Positions 18,172 through 29,300 of a stretch of DNA of 64,000 nucleotides are shown here, in pieces. The DNA is from an uncultured Chitinophaga sp. (GTDB lineage: Bacteria; Bacteroidota; Bacteroidia; Cytophagales; Cyclobacteriaceae), in NCBI GenBank assembly GCA_902168205.1, contig CABHOK010000012.1:62001-126000 (forward strand), in the 5' to 3' direction. Each line of letters starts with the position of its first letter. The first letter of the stretch is position 1. The position numbers were made by a program, and so were the translations under genes. The notes below the pieces were generated by a model. The model made no database searches and was not told where the DNA came from. It worked only from the letters and a program-made list of their open reading frames with translations.

Positions 18172-20514
18172 TTAAAATCTGAATGTAACGTTTGCTATGA
18201 GGTTGATTGGTTTTTGGGGTGTTCCGTTGGAGTTCCAGTATTTTTCGTTGAGCAGGTTGTTGCCTTTTAGTGCGAAGGTATAGCGTGGCTGGCTATAAAA
18301 TATAGTTGCGTTTATCAATGTATAGGATGGTATAGCAAATGTGTTGGTGGCCTCGAACCAGGAGTCGCTTACATAATTTCCACCAACACCAAATCCAAGT
18401 CCTTTAACTTGTCCTTGTGTTATGCGGTAACTTGCCCAGATGTTGGCAACCTGTTTCGGGCTGGCCGCAAGCGATTTACCTTCGAGTGCAGGAGATGCTT
18501 TTGAATATTCATTCTCATTATAGGCATAGCCGGCAACAATGTTCAATCCGGTAACAGGACTCGCGATAAGTTCTACTTCTGCTCCTTTACTTTTTTGTGA
18601 GCCATCCTGGAACATAAATGTTTTACCTTCCACTAATTCGGTACGCGTTGAGTTTGTTACAGTGATATCGTAATAACTAACTGTAGCATTCAACCTGTTC
18701 TTTAGTATATCCAGTTTAACACCGGTCTCCCACTGATTGCCATATTGCGGCTTGAGCTTGAGCAAAGTATTGTCGGGTTGCAACACCGGTGCGAGGTTAA
18801 TGAAGCCATTGGTATAATTACCAAACACGGTTACTTTACCTTCGACCGGCTGGTATACAAAACCAAGTTTAGGCGACCACGAAGTTTGACTATATCCACC
18901 GGTATAAAGACCCGTTGCTACGGTATAGGAACCATCTGTAGTAAATCGATCCATGCGGAGACTTAACATCACCAACAGTTTGCGCGTGACGTTAAATACA
19001 TCCGAAGCATATAGTCCATAGCTTTCGGTTTTGGTAGTGCTTGCCGTAAATCCTCTCTGATATGACAGGTCATCAATTTTATCTGCACTCATCACTTTTA
19101 CCGGCTGATTTAGATTTACCGTGTCGTACGTTAATGTTACACGGTTCAGCTTGTTGTAATTGTTGTTGTAATCCAATCCGATAAGCATGCGGTTACGGAA
19201 CGAACCAATGAAGAAATCACCTATGAAATTTTGCTGGAACTGTATATTTCCAAAAGTCTCCGGCTTCTGATTTCTGACGGTGCGCGACATGGTTGAATCG
19301 GTTAACATATTCAACGTTGTCCACAGGAAGTTTTTATAAAATCCTTCTGAGTAAAGATAGTTTGTCTGCGAGGTCCACTGATCTGATATTTTATACTCGA
19401 TGCGTGCCTGAACGTTGTTTATACCGTTGGTTATGTCAAGACTGTTGTTAATATAGGAGTGCTTATAATCCAGCGGCAGATCTTTAAAGCTGCGGGCAGA
19501 TACTCGCTGCATAGACGCTATCGAAAATGTGCTGATGGTAAATGTGCTGCGCGTGAGGTCTGCATCAACAATAAACTTAAGTCGTGGATTTACCTGGTAT
19601 GAAAAACTGGGAGCAAAAGTATAATTCTTGGAATATCCCTGGTCCTGGAACGATCCTTCTGATTGCCAGCCTGTATTTAACCGAAGCAATGCTGTCTTGT
19701 CTTTATTCAAAGGTGTATTCACATCAGCTGTAATTCTCGATAAATCGAAGCTGCCCGTGGTATAGCTTACTTCACCACCGAAGTGGTCGTACGGTTTCTT
19801 TGTTATATAGTTATATATACCGCCAAAGGTTGCACTGCGATTTCCGCCGAATAAAGTTCCTGCCGGGCCTTTCACAACTTCGAGGCGTTCGAGTATAATC
19901 GGGTTCAGCGGTACAATAGCGCTGGTAACCATACCGTTGCGCATTCCTACTGTAGTAGCAAAACCTCGCAGACTCATTCCCTGCGACCCCCCTGCAAGAA
20001 AATTAGGTACAGCTCCCGGCACGTTCAGGTATATATCTGTACGTTCAAGTACTATCTGTTCCTTCATCAAGTCTTTATCAACAACAGTATATACCTGGGG
20101 ATTCTCCAGGTTCTTCAATGGCATTCTGGATACATAGTCTGTTTCTTTCTGTGCAAACTTGTTCACTGCTTCACCTATGACTACAACCTCCTGAAGTTGC
20201 TCGGATGTTTCTGCCAATACTATATTTCCGATCACGTTATCACCTGCCTGTACATCTATAGTCTTCTCTTCGGGCTGATGACCAATCATGGAAACTACTA
20301 ATACTTGTGCTCCTACAGGTACATTTTTAATAGTGAATTGCCCCGACTCGTCCGCACGGGTCCCCAGGTTTGTGCCTTTAACAACGACATTTACAGCGGT
20401 CGCGGGCTGTTCATCGGTAGTCAAAATAGTGCCGCGTATGGTACCGTTCGGAGTTTGAGCCTGCGTAAAAAGGGCAAAAAACGACAATAAGAGCAGAGTA
20501 AAGCTAGATTTCAT
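18172..20514 (-). CDS. TonB-dependent siderophore-type receptor
   Basis: The 780-aa outer-membrane protein has a signal peptide ending at AQTPNG, a carboxypeptidase-regulatory-like domain (residues about 25-105), a plug domain (about 125-240; GMSLRGFATTVG, LERLEVVKGPAGTLFGG) and a beta-barrel ending in the outer-membrane signature NVTFRF. The plug sequence and the length fit ferric-siderophore receptors rather than SusC proteins, and no SusD is adjacent. A Fur-like dyad lies 22-36 nt upstream of the start, consistent with iron control. The ligand cannot be named from sequence. Confidence 0.9.
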   Translation of the reverse strand: MKSSFTLLLLSFFALFTQAQTPNGTIRGTILTTDEQPATAVNVVVKGTNLGTRADESGQFTIKNVPVGAQVLVVSMIGHQPEEKTIDVQAGDNVIGNIVLAETSEQLQEVVVIGEAVNKFAQKETDYVSRMPLKNLENPQVYTVVDKDLMKEQIVLERTDIYLNVPGAVPNFLAGGSQGMSLRGFATTVGMRNGMVTSAIVPLNPIILERLEVVKGPAGTLFGGNRSATFGGIYNYITKKPYDHFGGEVSYTTGSFDLSRITADVNTPLNKDKTALLRLNTGWQSEGSFQDQGYSKNYTFAPSFSYQVNPRLKFIVDADLTRSTFTISTFSIASMQRVSARSFKDLPLDYKHSYINNSLDITNGINNVQARIEYKISDQWTSQTNYLYSEGFYKNFLWTTLNMLTDSTMSRTVRNQKPETFGNIQFQQNFIGDFFIGSFRNRMLIGLDYNNNYNKLNRVTLTYDTVNLNQPVKVMSADKIDDLSYQRGFTASTTKTESYGLYASDVFNVTRKLLVMLSLRMDRFTTDGSYTVATGLYTGGYSQTSWSPKLGFVYQPVEGKVTVFGNYTNGFINLAPVLQPDNTLLKLKPQYGNQWETGVKLDILKNRLNATVSYYDITVTNSTRTELVEGKTFMFQDGSQKSKGAEVELIASPVTGLNIVAGYAYNENEYSKASPALEGKSLAASPKQVANIWASYRITQGQVKGLGFGVGGNYVSDSWFEATNTFAIPSYTLINATIFYSQPRYTFALKGNNLLNEKYWNSNGTPQKPINLIANVTFRF

Positions 20515-20535
20515 GCTTGGATAAAGAGTTATTCT

Positions 20536-20550
20536 TATTTAGACTAATTA
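20536..20550. promoter_or_regulatory. Fur-like 7-1-7 dyad upstream of the siderophore receptor
   Basis: TATTTAGACTAATTA is a 15-bp odd dyad (six of seven pairs match around a central A) just before the receptor gene. Its layout resembles iron boxes. The remaining 5' gap to 20907 (about 350 bp) is AT-rich and shows no gene. Confidence 0.45.
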
Positions 20551-20907
20551 TACACAAATATACACCCGCAACAAGAAGTAGCAAGAAGAAGTTTGAACAA
20601 CTTTAATCGCTGTCTCGAAAAACAGTATGAATTAAGACAGATTATCGGGACGATCCGATCAGAACAAATGCTAAAGAAAATGTATATATCTGATATTGAT
20701 AACAATACACATTATCTATCAGACAGGCAGCGAGGTTAACATCAATTCTGAAAACGTCTCCTGTTTCTTATATAGTTTATGAAAGGCTCTCTCCTACTCT
20801 ATACCAACGTACCAAAATGCTGGCGGATGATTGCCGGGAAAGGTCGACTGAACAACCGGGTTGTATGTTATATATTCAGCAAACTATATATCCACCCGGT
20901 ACAAATC

Positions 20908-21546
20908 TTATATGATGCCGGCTGATCCGAGGTGTAACTGATGTTGAAATTGAATGGCTTTTTGTAGCGAAGCCAGGGCCAGCGGATTTTCAAACGTAAA
21001 CGCACTCGAGAAGATTGTCTTTAGAACCTGGCTGATGCTTGTATCCGTAAGATGAAACCTGATCGAAGCCTCTACGCGTTTCTCCAATCGCTCGGCTATT
21101 CGTTCTCCTATAATATTGCGGGCAAACGTGTTGGCAAGCGCCAGGTCACGATCGATCAAGGGGCGATTGTTTTGACGCATGCAAAAGTCAGACAGTGATT
21201 GTAAAAAATAGTTGGATGCATAGGCATCATCCATGATTCCAACCAAGCCATATTTATCCGGAATCATATCTTTTTGCAAAAACCAATAGGACTCCAATTC
21301 ATTTAACATAAAATTCATTTCACGTTCAATGCCCATTTCGCTTGCGCGCTTCAGTCCTGTCTCAAAAAATCCGGGCACCAGGTTTACATACGTTATACAG
21401 TAGTCTCGCAAGACGCGGGCTACATCAACATCGATCCGGTTTTTCGTCATCGCTGTAACTTTTATCAGAAGCGCTACAACGTGATCGGTTTGCTGTTCGT
21501 GGTCTACCGCGGCATCAATCATTTGCTGTATGGTTTCGATCCTCAT
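20908..21546 (-). CDS. Hypothetical protein, possible DUF1232-like helix
   Basis: From ATG 21546 (MRIETIQQMIDAAVDHEQQ) the product is 212 aa; an in-frame ATG lies 27 nt upstream. It appears all-helical and soluble. The segment PDKYGLVGIMDDAYASNYFLQ recalls the G-[LY]-[VL]-x-x-[LM]-D-D-A-Y motif of DUF1232 proteins, but the rest does not match clearly. It is monocistronic. Function unknown. Confidence 0.6.
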   Translation of the reverse strand: MRIETIQQMIDAAVDHEQQTDHVVALLIKVTAMTKNRIDVDVARVLRDYCITYVNLVPGFFETGLKRASEMGIEREMNFMLNELESYWFLQKDMIPDKYGLVGIMDDAYASNYFLQSLSDFCMRQNNRPLIDRDLALANTFARNIIGERIAERLEKRVEASIRFHLTDTSISQVLKTIFSSAFTFENPLALASLQKAIQFQHQLHLGSAGII

Positions 21547-21722
21547 AGGTATTGCCGTTTGATTTCTCCTCACCGTGTTCGTGCGTTACCAAATTTAACA
21601 AATGAACCTGGCACTCTGTATTAACAGTATATGAAATACACCATCCTGAATCTTCGAAATCAATATGCGTCACAACGGGATTTAAATCAGATTATATATA
21701 TTTCGAAGGCAACACAACCTCT

Positions 21723-22988
21723 ATGATAAAATTTTTAGTAACATTCTGCTGGTGTTTGATATTTACGTTTGCAGCGTCTGCGCAACAAAAGAAAGCTGTA
21801 TTTATTATTCTGGATGGAATCCCCGCGGATGTAATTGAGAAAGTAGAGACTCCGGTACTGGATATGATTGCTGCGCAAGGCGGCTATACACACGCTTACC
21901 AGGGGGGAACAAAGGATGGCTACAATCAATCGCCAACGATATCGGCTGTCGGGTATAATCATGTACTTACCGGAACATGGTCTAATAAACATAACGTTTG
22001 GGACAATGACATCAAGGCTCCCAACTATCACTATTGGAATATATTTCGTATAGCCGAAACAACAAATCCTGCATTGTCCACCGCTATATTTTCTTCCTGG
22101 ACGGATAACCGCACCAAGCTTATCGGGGAAAACCTGGCCGAGGCCGGAGGAATTGATATAGACTATACCTACGATGGACTTGAATTGGACACGGTTCGCT
22201 TTCCGCATACAAAGGACCGGAAGTTTATGTTTGATATTGATGAGCAAATTTCCACTGAAGCCGGCAGGTATATATTGGATAAAGGTCCGGACCTGTCGTG
22301 GGTATACCTGGAGTTTACCGATGATATGGGACACATGTATGGAGACAGTCCGGAGTTTACCGATGCCGTCAGGAAAGCCGATGTCCAGGTAGGACGAATA
22401 TGGAATGCGTTGCAGCAGCGTATGAAGACTTATGGTGAAGAGTGGATGATTGTAATAACAACAGACCACGGAAGAGATGCCCAAACCGGCAAGAATCATG
22501 GCGGGCAATCAGCGCGCGAGCGAAATGCATGGGTCGTTACGAATATAAAGCCACTCAATAAACATTTTTCGCAACCAGCCGTGGTCGATATAGCTCCGTC
22601 CATTCTGCGCTTTATGAATGTTGTGGTTCCATCTGCAGTTCAGGAGGAAATGGATGGTGCTCCATTCATTGGTAAATTGTCGATAGCCAACCTGGCGGCT
22701 ACACGTAACGGAAAAAATGCCACACTCACCTGGACACCGGTTGATGCCGATGGAAAGGTGGAAGTATGGATAACGACCACCAATAATTTCGAGACAGGCG
22801 GCAATGACAAATATCTACAGATAGGAACAACACAAACCAAAAATGGCCGCTTCACCTTCCAGTTACCTGACAAAACCGACTATTGCAAAATACTGGTGAA
22901 GGGATCTTACAATATGATGAACGTATGGCTTTTTGAGAAAGATTACATCAACAAAAAACGAACAAGACCGTTTGGAAGGCCTTACTAA
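21723..22988 (+). CDS. Secreted alkaline-phosphatase-superfamily phosphodiesterase (ENPP type)
   Basis: The 421-aa product has a signal peptide (FLVTFCWCLIFTFAASAQ) and a type I phosphodiesterase/nucleotide pyrophosphatase fold. Metal-binding motifs are FIILDG, the nucleophile region SPTISAVGYNHVLTG, DDMGHMYG and TTDHGRDAQTGKNHGG. A small beta domain follows (about residues 315-421, VEVWITTTNNF). It probably hydrolyses extracellular phosphodiesters in the periplasm. Substrate unknown. It is monocistronic. Confidence 0.85.
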   Translation: MIKFLVTFCWCLIFTFAASAQQKKAVFIILDGIPADVIEKVETPVLDMIAAQGGYTHAYQGGTKDGYNQSPTISAVGYNHVLTGTWSNKHNVWDNDIKAPNYHYWNIFRIAETTNPALSTAIFSSWTDNRTKLIGENLAEAGGIDIDYTYDGLELDTVRFPHTKDRKFMFDIDEQISTEAGRYILDKGPDLSWVYLEFTDDMGHMYGDSPEFTDAVRKADVQVGRIWNALQQRMKTYGEEWMIVITTDHGRDAQTGKNHGGQSARERNAWVVTNIKPLNKHFSQPAVVDIAPSILRFMNVVVPSAVQEEMDGAPFIGKLSIANLAATRNGKNATLTWTPVDADGKVEVWITTTNNFETGGNDKYLQIGTTQTKNGRFTFQLPDKTDYCKILVKGSYNMMNVWLFEKDYINKKRTRPFGRPY

Positions 22989-23223
22989 CCATAAACAAAA
23001 CAGAAACACGTTTCATCAATCAGGGTAATATATACATGTTCATTCACACTGTGCAGACGATATATACCTGAAATACGAATCATCCTACGGTTAAGGTCAC
23101 TGTCCCAAGTGAGAGATAAGCTCATGTGGAAAATTGAGTGTGTCGGATTTGTTCTTTTCCGACATCGCTGTGCATTCCAGGTTTGGCATAGAAGTTTATA
23201 CTTAACACAAACAAAAAACGACT

Positions 23224-23877
23224 ATGAGAAAAATCGTATGCAACACGTTTGCGACACTGGATGGAGTTATGCAAGGACCCGGTGGCCCGGAAGAAGACCG
23301 CGCTAACAATTTTAAATACGGTGGATGGTCAGTGTCCTATTGGGACGAAGCCATGGAACAGGTAATGGGGGAATTCACCAAACCTTCTTTTGATCTTTTG
23401 CTGGGCCGAAAGACTTATGAGATCTTTGCCGCGCATTGGCCTTTCGTGAAAGATGATCCCACAGCAGACAAGTTTAATAAAGCTACGAAATATGTAGCTA
23501 CCAATACGCTCACGTCATCGTTATGGCAAAACACGGTGTTCCTGAACAACGATATAGTACAGCAACTTCGTGAATTAAAAAAACAGGACGGCATCGAGAT
23601 CCAAGTGCATGGTAGCAGCGACTTGCTGCAGACGTTGCAGCGGCACAACCTGGTGGATGAATTTCATGTATGGATATTCCCGGTTGTACTTGGACAAGGT
23701 AAGCGATTGTTTGAGCCTGGAAGCATGGCATCAGGTCTTCAACTTACTGATCATAAGGTTTCAAAATCCGGAGTGATCATGGCGACCTATATTCCAAAAG
23801 GTGAAATAGAACTTGGTTCATTTGCATTGGAAAAACCCACCGAACTGGAAATCGAGCGAAGAAAACACGTTCAATAA
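23224..23877 (+). CDS. Dihydrofolate reductase family protein (RibD C-terminal-like)
   Basis: The 217-aa protein begins MRKIVCNTFATLDGVMQGPG, contains LLLGRKTYEIFAAHWP, IQVHGSSDLLQTL and VVLGQGKRLFEPG, all typical of the YyaP/YwjB-like NADPH-dependent reductases related to RibD and DHFR. Such proteins are abundant and mostly of unknown substrate. The C-terminal 35 residues are a charged extension. Confidence 0.88.
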   Translation: MRKIVCNTFATLDGVMQGPGGPEEDRANNFKYGGWSVSYWDEAMEQVMGEFTKPSFDLLLGRKTYEIFAAHWPFVKDDPTADKFNKATKYVATNTLTSSLWQNTVFLNNDIVQQLRELKKQDGIEIQVHGSSDLLQTLQRHNLVDEFHVWIFPVVLGQGKRLFEPGSMASGLQLTDHKVSKSGVIMATYIPKGEIELGSFALEKPTELEIERRKHVQ

Positions 23878-23960
23878 CAAGGTATATATAGCGATTGACG
23901 TGATGTTAACACACGTACATATACGCCAATCGCGTATTAGTAATTTTACCTCGCACCAGA

Positions 23961-24323
23961 CTATATCAAATACTTTACAAAGACACGATCAACATCCCGG
24001 TAGAAAAAATCGGAATTCTTTTCTACCAATGAAAATGTACCGGTATTCCGTACATGCGTGATCAGACCTGCGTAGTGAACGAGATCTACCGGAGAAATTA
24101 ACATCTCCTTTAGATCACGCTTGATGAATTCACGTTTTATGTTCGACAGCGGCTTGCCATATTTATTTTCATATATAGCCGCCAGGTATTCGTCCTGTAA
24201 TAAGTCTTTAACAAGATCATTTCGTACGATTCGAATGAGGTCAATCACTCTATCCACTGACAAAGGCACGACATCTTTTCCCGAATCGATCTGTTGCATG
24301 ATGTATTTTCTTCTGGCACTCAA
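23961..24323 (-). CDS. Hypothetical protein
   Basis: The 120-aa soluble protein is largely helical and rich in Arg, Lys and Asp. No family recognised. Met9 is an alternative start. It is supported by a clean frame and plausible composition only. The 377-bp gap on its right (24324-24700) contains only the large hairpin terminator at 24638-24678. Confidence 0.5.
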   Translation of the reverse strand: MSARRKYIMQQIDSGKDVVPLSVDRVIDLIRIVRNDLVKDLLQDEYLAAIYENKYGKPLSNIKREFIKRDLKEMLISPVDLVHYAGLITHVRNTGTFSLVEKNSDFFYRDVDRVFVKYLI

Positions 24324-24637
24324 GTATCGAAGAAAATCATTGCAGATAATAGTTGCTTTTCTTCAAAAAGGTGAACGTGTTCAGTATCAATTGAATTAGT
24401 TATCCACAAAAAACAGAATATGTTTTACGTAACAACTATCATCAAGTGACTCAAGCACTTGCATCTAAAAATGCTTCGACCCAAATTATATAGTTGACAT
24501 TAAGCATAGTTAAGCAACGCAGTCGCTATTAAATAAGTGAATTCAAGAACTTCATTTCATACCACATCAGCGTTTCCATGACTTAACTCTATGTGCCGCA
24601 GGGCGTCAATGCCTCTTAACCATTTCCCGTATAAAAG

Positions 24638-24678
24638 AATATGCTGTGCACAGCCATTTCAACTGTGCACAGCATATT
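24638..24678 (-). terminator. Strong hairpin terminator of the SusCD operon
   Basis: A perfect 16-bp inverted repeat (AATATGCTGTGCACAG and its complement, 9-nt loop) followed on the minus strand by CTTTTAT lies 22 nt beyond the susD stop codon. Confidence 0.85.
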
Positions 24679-24700
24679 AAAAATTTCCGACCCGGATCGA

Positions 24701-26341
24701 TCAATATCCCTGGTTCTGTTCGAGCTTGGGATTCTTGTTGCGTTCTGTTTCCGGTATAGGATATAGTGCCATATTGATGTTGGATACGCTGTGAGACAAC
24801 CATGATTTGGTATGGAATACACCGAAGCGAATCATATCCTGGCGTCTTCTTCCCTCCTGGTTAAATTCCCACGCGAGTTCATCGAGGAAACGTCCGTATA
24901 CTATATCATCACCACCTTCGGTAGTTGATTGCAAGTGATTTCGCAGACCATAATCGTATGCGCTTCCCTCCTGCAACTGGGCGCCGGTTACTATAGCTTT
25001 ATCAGGATTGGACTTAAATGCGCGCTGTCTTACCTGTGTCACCAATTCTGCCGCTTCGTCTGCTTTACCGGTGCGCAACAGACCCTCCGCTTTCATCATC
25101 AATATATCAGCATAGCGAAATACAGGAAAGTCGTTGTTCAAAATATTGGTTGACCCTTTCGCAATCTCAAACTTTCCAAAACGATAGCCATGTATTTCTT
25201 CCGACTTATCAACGCCGGGTAATTCATTCACGAATGCAAGTGGTTCACCTGCCAGGTCACCCATAGTGCATTCCAACGCCTCGCCTGCTGCGGAGTATTG
25301 TTGTCCGTAGATATAGTTCTCAGTGAGGCGTGAATCCTCGGGATCAAATGTATCGATGAATTGTGGTATAGCACACATGCCGCCCCACGGACTCTGTTGC
25401 AAATTATAGGTAGCCTGCATGGAAGGCTGCAGCGTTTGCATGTGAATATCAAACGTGTTCCAGTTCTTGGTATAATTATCATCAATCGCCAAACCAAAAA
25501 TGATCTCCGGTGAATTCTGGTTCTCGGTGATAAACACATTCTTCTGGGTTGTTTCCAGTATATATTTATTCTTCGGGCGCGTTATTACCGAATCACATGC
25601 TTCTATACACTTGGCCCATTGCGGTGTTCCGGTATAAACCTCCGAGTTCAAATATACTTTTGCCAGCAGCGTATACGCAGCCCACCGGTTGAAACGGCCA
25701 TACATCGTCATGTCGTGAGCCGTGCTGAGGTCGGGTATACTTTCGGTAAGCTCAGTCACCACAAAGTTATATACCTCCTGCCGTGAGCTTTGCTCGGGAA
25801 GAAAACCTTCCGGGACATCGAAGTCGGTAACGATCGGAACGTTGCCATATATATCCAGCAACAGGTAATAGTATGAAGCCCGAAGCGCGCGAAGTTCGGC
25901 CAGCGTCTCAGCCTTCTTCTCGTCTGTCAGCGGAATATAGTTTGTTTCGATCTGGTATATGATCTTGTTACAAACGGTAATACCGGCATAGGTGCGCGAC
26001 CATCCCTGCAGTACGTTATCATCGTTGGCAGTCCACTTGTGTTCATGAATCCTGCGGTATATACCGCCATCCACCCACCCATTGGGGCGTGCCGGAATTA
26101 CCACCTCATCACCACTCACTTCCTGTGTGCGCCATACACCGTTCCACTCCAGCATGGTTTGTCTCCACGCTACATATCCTGCACTTACGATAGCCGCTAT
26201 ATCTGATTCGGTCGGATCAAACTCGGACGATACGATGGTGCTATAGTTTTCATGTTCAAGTTCGGTACAGGCGGCCAGTGAAAGTACAAAGGCTAAAGCC
26301 GCACATTTGCCCAGGCGTATATATTTAAAGATTTCTTTCAT
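24701..26341 (-). CDS. SusD/RagB family nutrient-binding lipoprotein
   Basis: The 546-aa lipoprotein (lipobox LAAC, Cys25) has the SusD helical-repeat organisation: an N-terminal motif region with Y-A-G-I-x-x-C-N (TYAGITVCNKIIYQIE), ALRASYYYLLLDIYGNVPIVTDF, and the C-terminal ELAWEFNQEGRRRQDMIRFG followed by LYPIPETERNKNPKLEQNQGY, which is the standard ending. It binds substrate at the surface and lids its SusC partner encoded 20 nt upstream. The substrate is not evident; no glycosidase or peptidase is adjacent. Confidence 0.94.
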   Translation of the reverse strand: MKEIFKYIRLGKCAALAFVLSLAACTELEHENYSTIVSSEFDPTESDIAAIVSAGYVAWRQTMLEWNGVWRTQEVSGDEVVIPARPNGWVDGGIYRRIHEHKWTANDDNVLQGWSRTYAGITVCNKIIYQIETNYIPLTDEKKAETLAELRALRASYYYLLLDIYGNVPIVTDFDVPEGFLPEQSSRQEVYNFVVTELTESIPDLSTAHDMTMYGRFNRWAAYTLLAKVYLNSEVYTGTPQWAKCIEACDSVITRPKNKYILETTQKNVFITENQNSPEIIFGLAIDDNYTKNWNTFDIHMQTLQPSMQATYNLQQSPWGGMCAIPQFIDTFDPEDSRLTENYIYGQQYSAAGEALECTMGDLAGEPLAFVNELPGVDKSEEIHGYRFGKFEIAKGSTNILNNDFPVFRYADILMMKAEGLLRTGKADEAAELVTQVRQRAFKSNPDKAIVTGAQLQEGSAYDYGLRNHLQSTTEGGDDIVYGRFLDELAWEFNQEGRRRQDMIRFGVFHTKSWLSHSVSNINMALYPIPETERNKNPKLEQNQGY

Positions 26342-26360
26342 GGTTCAATACATTTTTAAC

Positions 26361-29300
26361 TCAGAAGCTCACATTAAATCCAATGGTATAGGTTCGTGCA
26401 GTCGGATACTTGTCACGCCCGTCATTGCCGGGGTCAAGGCCGAGTCGGTTCACTTCCGGATCTATACCTTTGTAGCTCGTCAGGATAGCTGTGTTCAGCG
26501 TTGAGATATAGATGCGTGCCGAGCGTATATACTTAGAGTTCGACAAGTTCGGTACGTTGTAACCAATCGTTATGTTATCGATTTTCCAGAAGTCACCATC
26601 TTCAATGTAGTAGCTGTTAAACTCCAGCGGTGCATTGAGTTTCGTTTTACCAAATACTTTTTCCTCCGATGACTTCAGACGGTTATAGTTGGTAATAGTC
26701 GGATTCTCCAGGTACATTCTTTCAAAGTTCAGTATCTGGTAATCAAAAGCTCCGCGCATGGTAATGCTCAGGTCGAAGTTCTTATAGCGCACATTGTTGT
26801 TCCAGCCCGCGTAGTATTTCGGAAGTCCGTTACCCAATACTTTTTTATTCTCGAACGACTTTGAAAAGGTCGCTGACGTTTCCTGTTCACCATTGGCATT
26901 CTCGTAAATCCACAAGCCGCTCTCGTCAATATCCACCGCTTTAAAGCCATGGAAGTTTCCGATCTTCTCCCCTACTTTCACCAGGTGCGTATGTGTCTGG
27001 ATGGGTTCACCCGTGCCACCGGCTGTGAAATAGTCGTTGGTGGTTTGATACAAGTCATTGGACAGTCTTACGAGCTTGTTGGAATTTGTAGAGAAGTTAA
27101 AGCTCGTGTTCCATTCGAAATCTCCTTTCTGCACCGGTGTAATGTTCAGCAATACTTCGAGTCCTTTGTTCTCCATCACGCCTACATTCGCGCGTGTAGT
27201 ACCGTAGAGGTTTGGTGGTTGAGGCACTGCGAAGTCGTAAAGCAAATCGCGAATCTCACGCTTATAGTAATCTATACTTCCGCTTACACGACTGTTGAAC
27301 AATCCGAAATCAAGCCCAACGTTTGTCTCATGTTTCTCTTCCCACTTCAGGTATGGGTTTTCATTCTGTGAAGGCACAAGCGTACGTACCCACTGTTCAT
27401 TATAGTAGAATGGATCAGCATAGCCCATCAACGCCACCGAACCAAAGCCGTTGCTATTGGGTGTGCCGGTAACACCGTAACCTGCACGAAGTTTCAGATC
27501 GTTGATCACGGTTACGTTGTCCATAAACGATTCATTGGTGATGCGCCATCCTATGGATACTGCGGGAAATGTACCCCACGGATCTTTTGTTTTATATAGC
27601 TGGCTGGCCGCTTCGTGACGCAAGCTTGCCATCAAAAGATATTTGTCCCGGAAGTTATACGTTAAGCGACCGAAGAAGCTGATAAGGTTTGTCTTCGAAG
27701 TAAAACCTTGCATAACGGCTTCTCCTTCTGCCAGTGCATTACCGAGGTCGATGTTATGATACGAGAATATATCGGTAGGAAAATCCCAGTTCTGCATATA
27801 GTAATCACGATAGTAATTATCCTGGTAACCGTATCCACCCAGTACTGAGAAGGTATGTGATCCGATCGTCTTGCTATACTGTGCTGTGAGTTCCATCAAC
27901 TTGTCTTCTGTCTCACGCGTTCCGTTCGACACATACCCGTTGAGTCCTGAACGAACGGTTGATATATGTTTCTTGGTTTCCGCATAGCCTCGTGTCTGGT
28001 TAAAGCGGTTAATGGAGAACAACGATGCCAGCGTAAGTCCTTCAAAAGGTTTATAGCTTATGCGTGTATTGATACGTGTGTTCTGCGAGCGGTTCATGCC
28101 ATCAGATTCCTGCAGGCGCGACAGCGGGTTATCATAGTTGAATTCACCGGGATATTCCTGCCAGTTTCCTTCCGCATCTTTTACAGGTGCTGTCGGGTTA
28201 CGGATCAGTGCCTGACGATACGTATACCCGTTAAAACTTGATCCATCACCGGATGTATTATAGCGATTGTCCTGACTCAGAAAACCAAAATTGAAATTTA
28301 CTTTGTCATCAAACATGCTGTGGTTTACATCGAGGCGACCTGTAAAAGTCTTGTTGTCTGACTTTAGAAATATACCTTCGAGACCTCTGTAGTTGAAGGA
28401 TGCCAGGTAATTTGTTTTACTGTTGCCACCCCGAAACGTAAGGTTGTGTATCTGGTTAAAAGGTCTCTGCATGATTTCGTCCAGCCAATCCGTTGTGGCA
28501 CCCAGGTCGGCTGAAGCGGTGCGCGTTCCATCCGCTATCTGGCGTCTATAGTCTTCAGCCGTAAGCATATCGAGCTTCCTATATATACTTTGTGTACTGA
28601 AGCTCGCAGAGTAATCAACGCGTGCTACATCTACACCGTTGGCACGTTTGGTGGTGATGAGTATAACACCGTTGGTACCACGCGTTCCATATATAGCAGC
28701 GGCAGATCCGTCTTTCAATACATCGATAGACTCAATGTCTTCCGGAGCTACCGTACGAAGATCACCGGGCACACCATCCACCAGGATAAGCGGACTCACG
28801 TTGGCGCCCAGTAGTGTTGTATTACCGCGCAGCAATATTTGCGAGCTGCTCGTAGGATCACCGCTGGGTACGGAGATGGTAAGCCCCGCCACTTTACCCT
28901 GAATGAGTTGCCCCGCATCGGTTACATTTCCTTTGTTAAAGTTTTCTGATTTAATGGACGCTACCGAACTTGTTATCTCGGCTTTATTCTGCGTTCCATA
29001 ACCAATCACAACCACTTCGCCCAATGACGTTACATCAGATTCGAGTGTAACATTGAACACCGTATTGTTACCAGGCGACAGCTCTACGGTTTTGTATCCG
29101 ATAAAGCTGAAGATCAAAGTCTCGGTACCTTCTGCCAGCGAAATGGAATATTTACCTTCTGCGTTGGTTGTTGTGCCGAGTGTGGTACCTTTCACAACCA
29201 CGTTAACACCGGGAAGCGGTGCACCGCTTTCATCGGTTACAGTGCCGGTTACAACTACAGCAACCGAAGATAAATTGCTATCCGCAGTTTGTGTTGTGTC

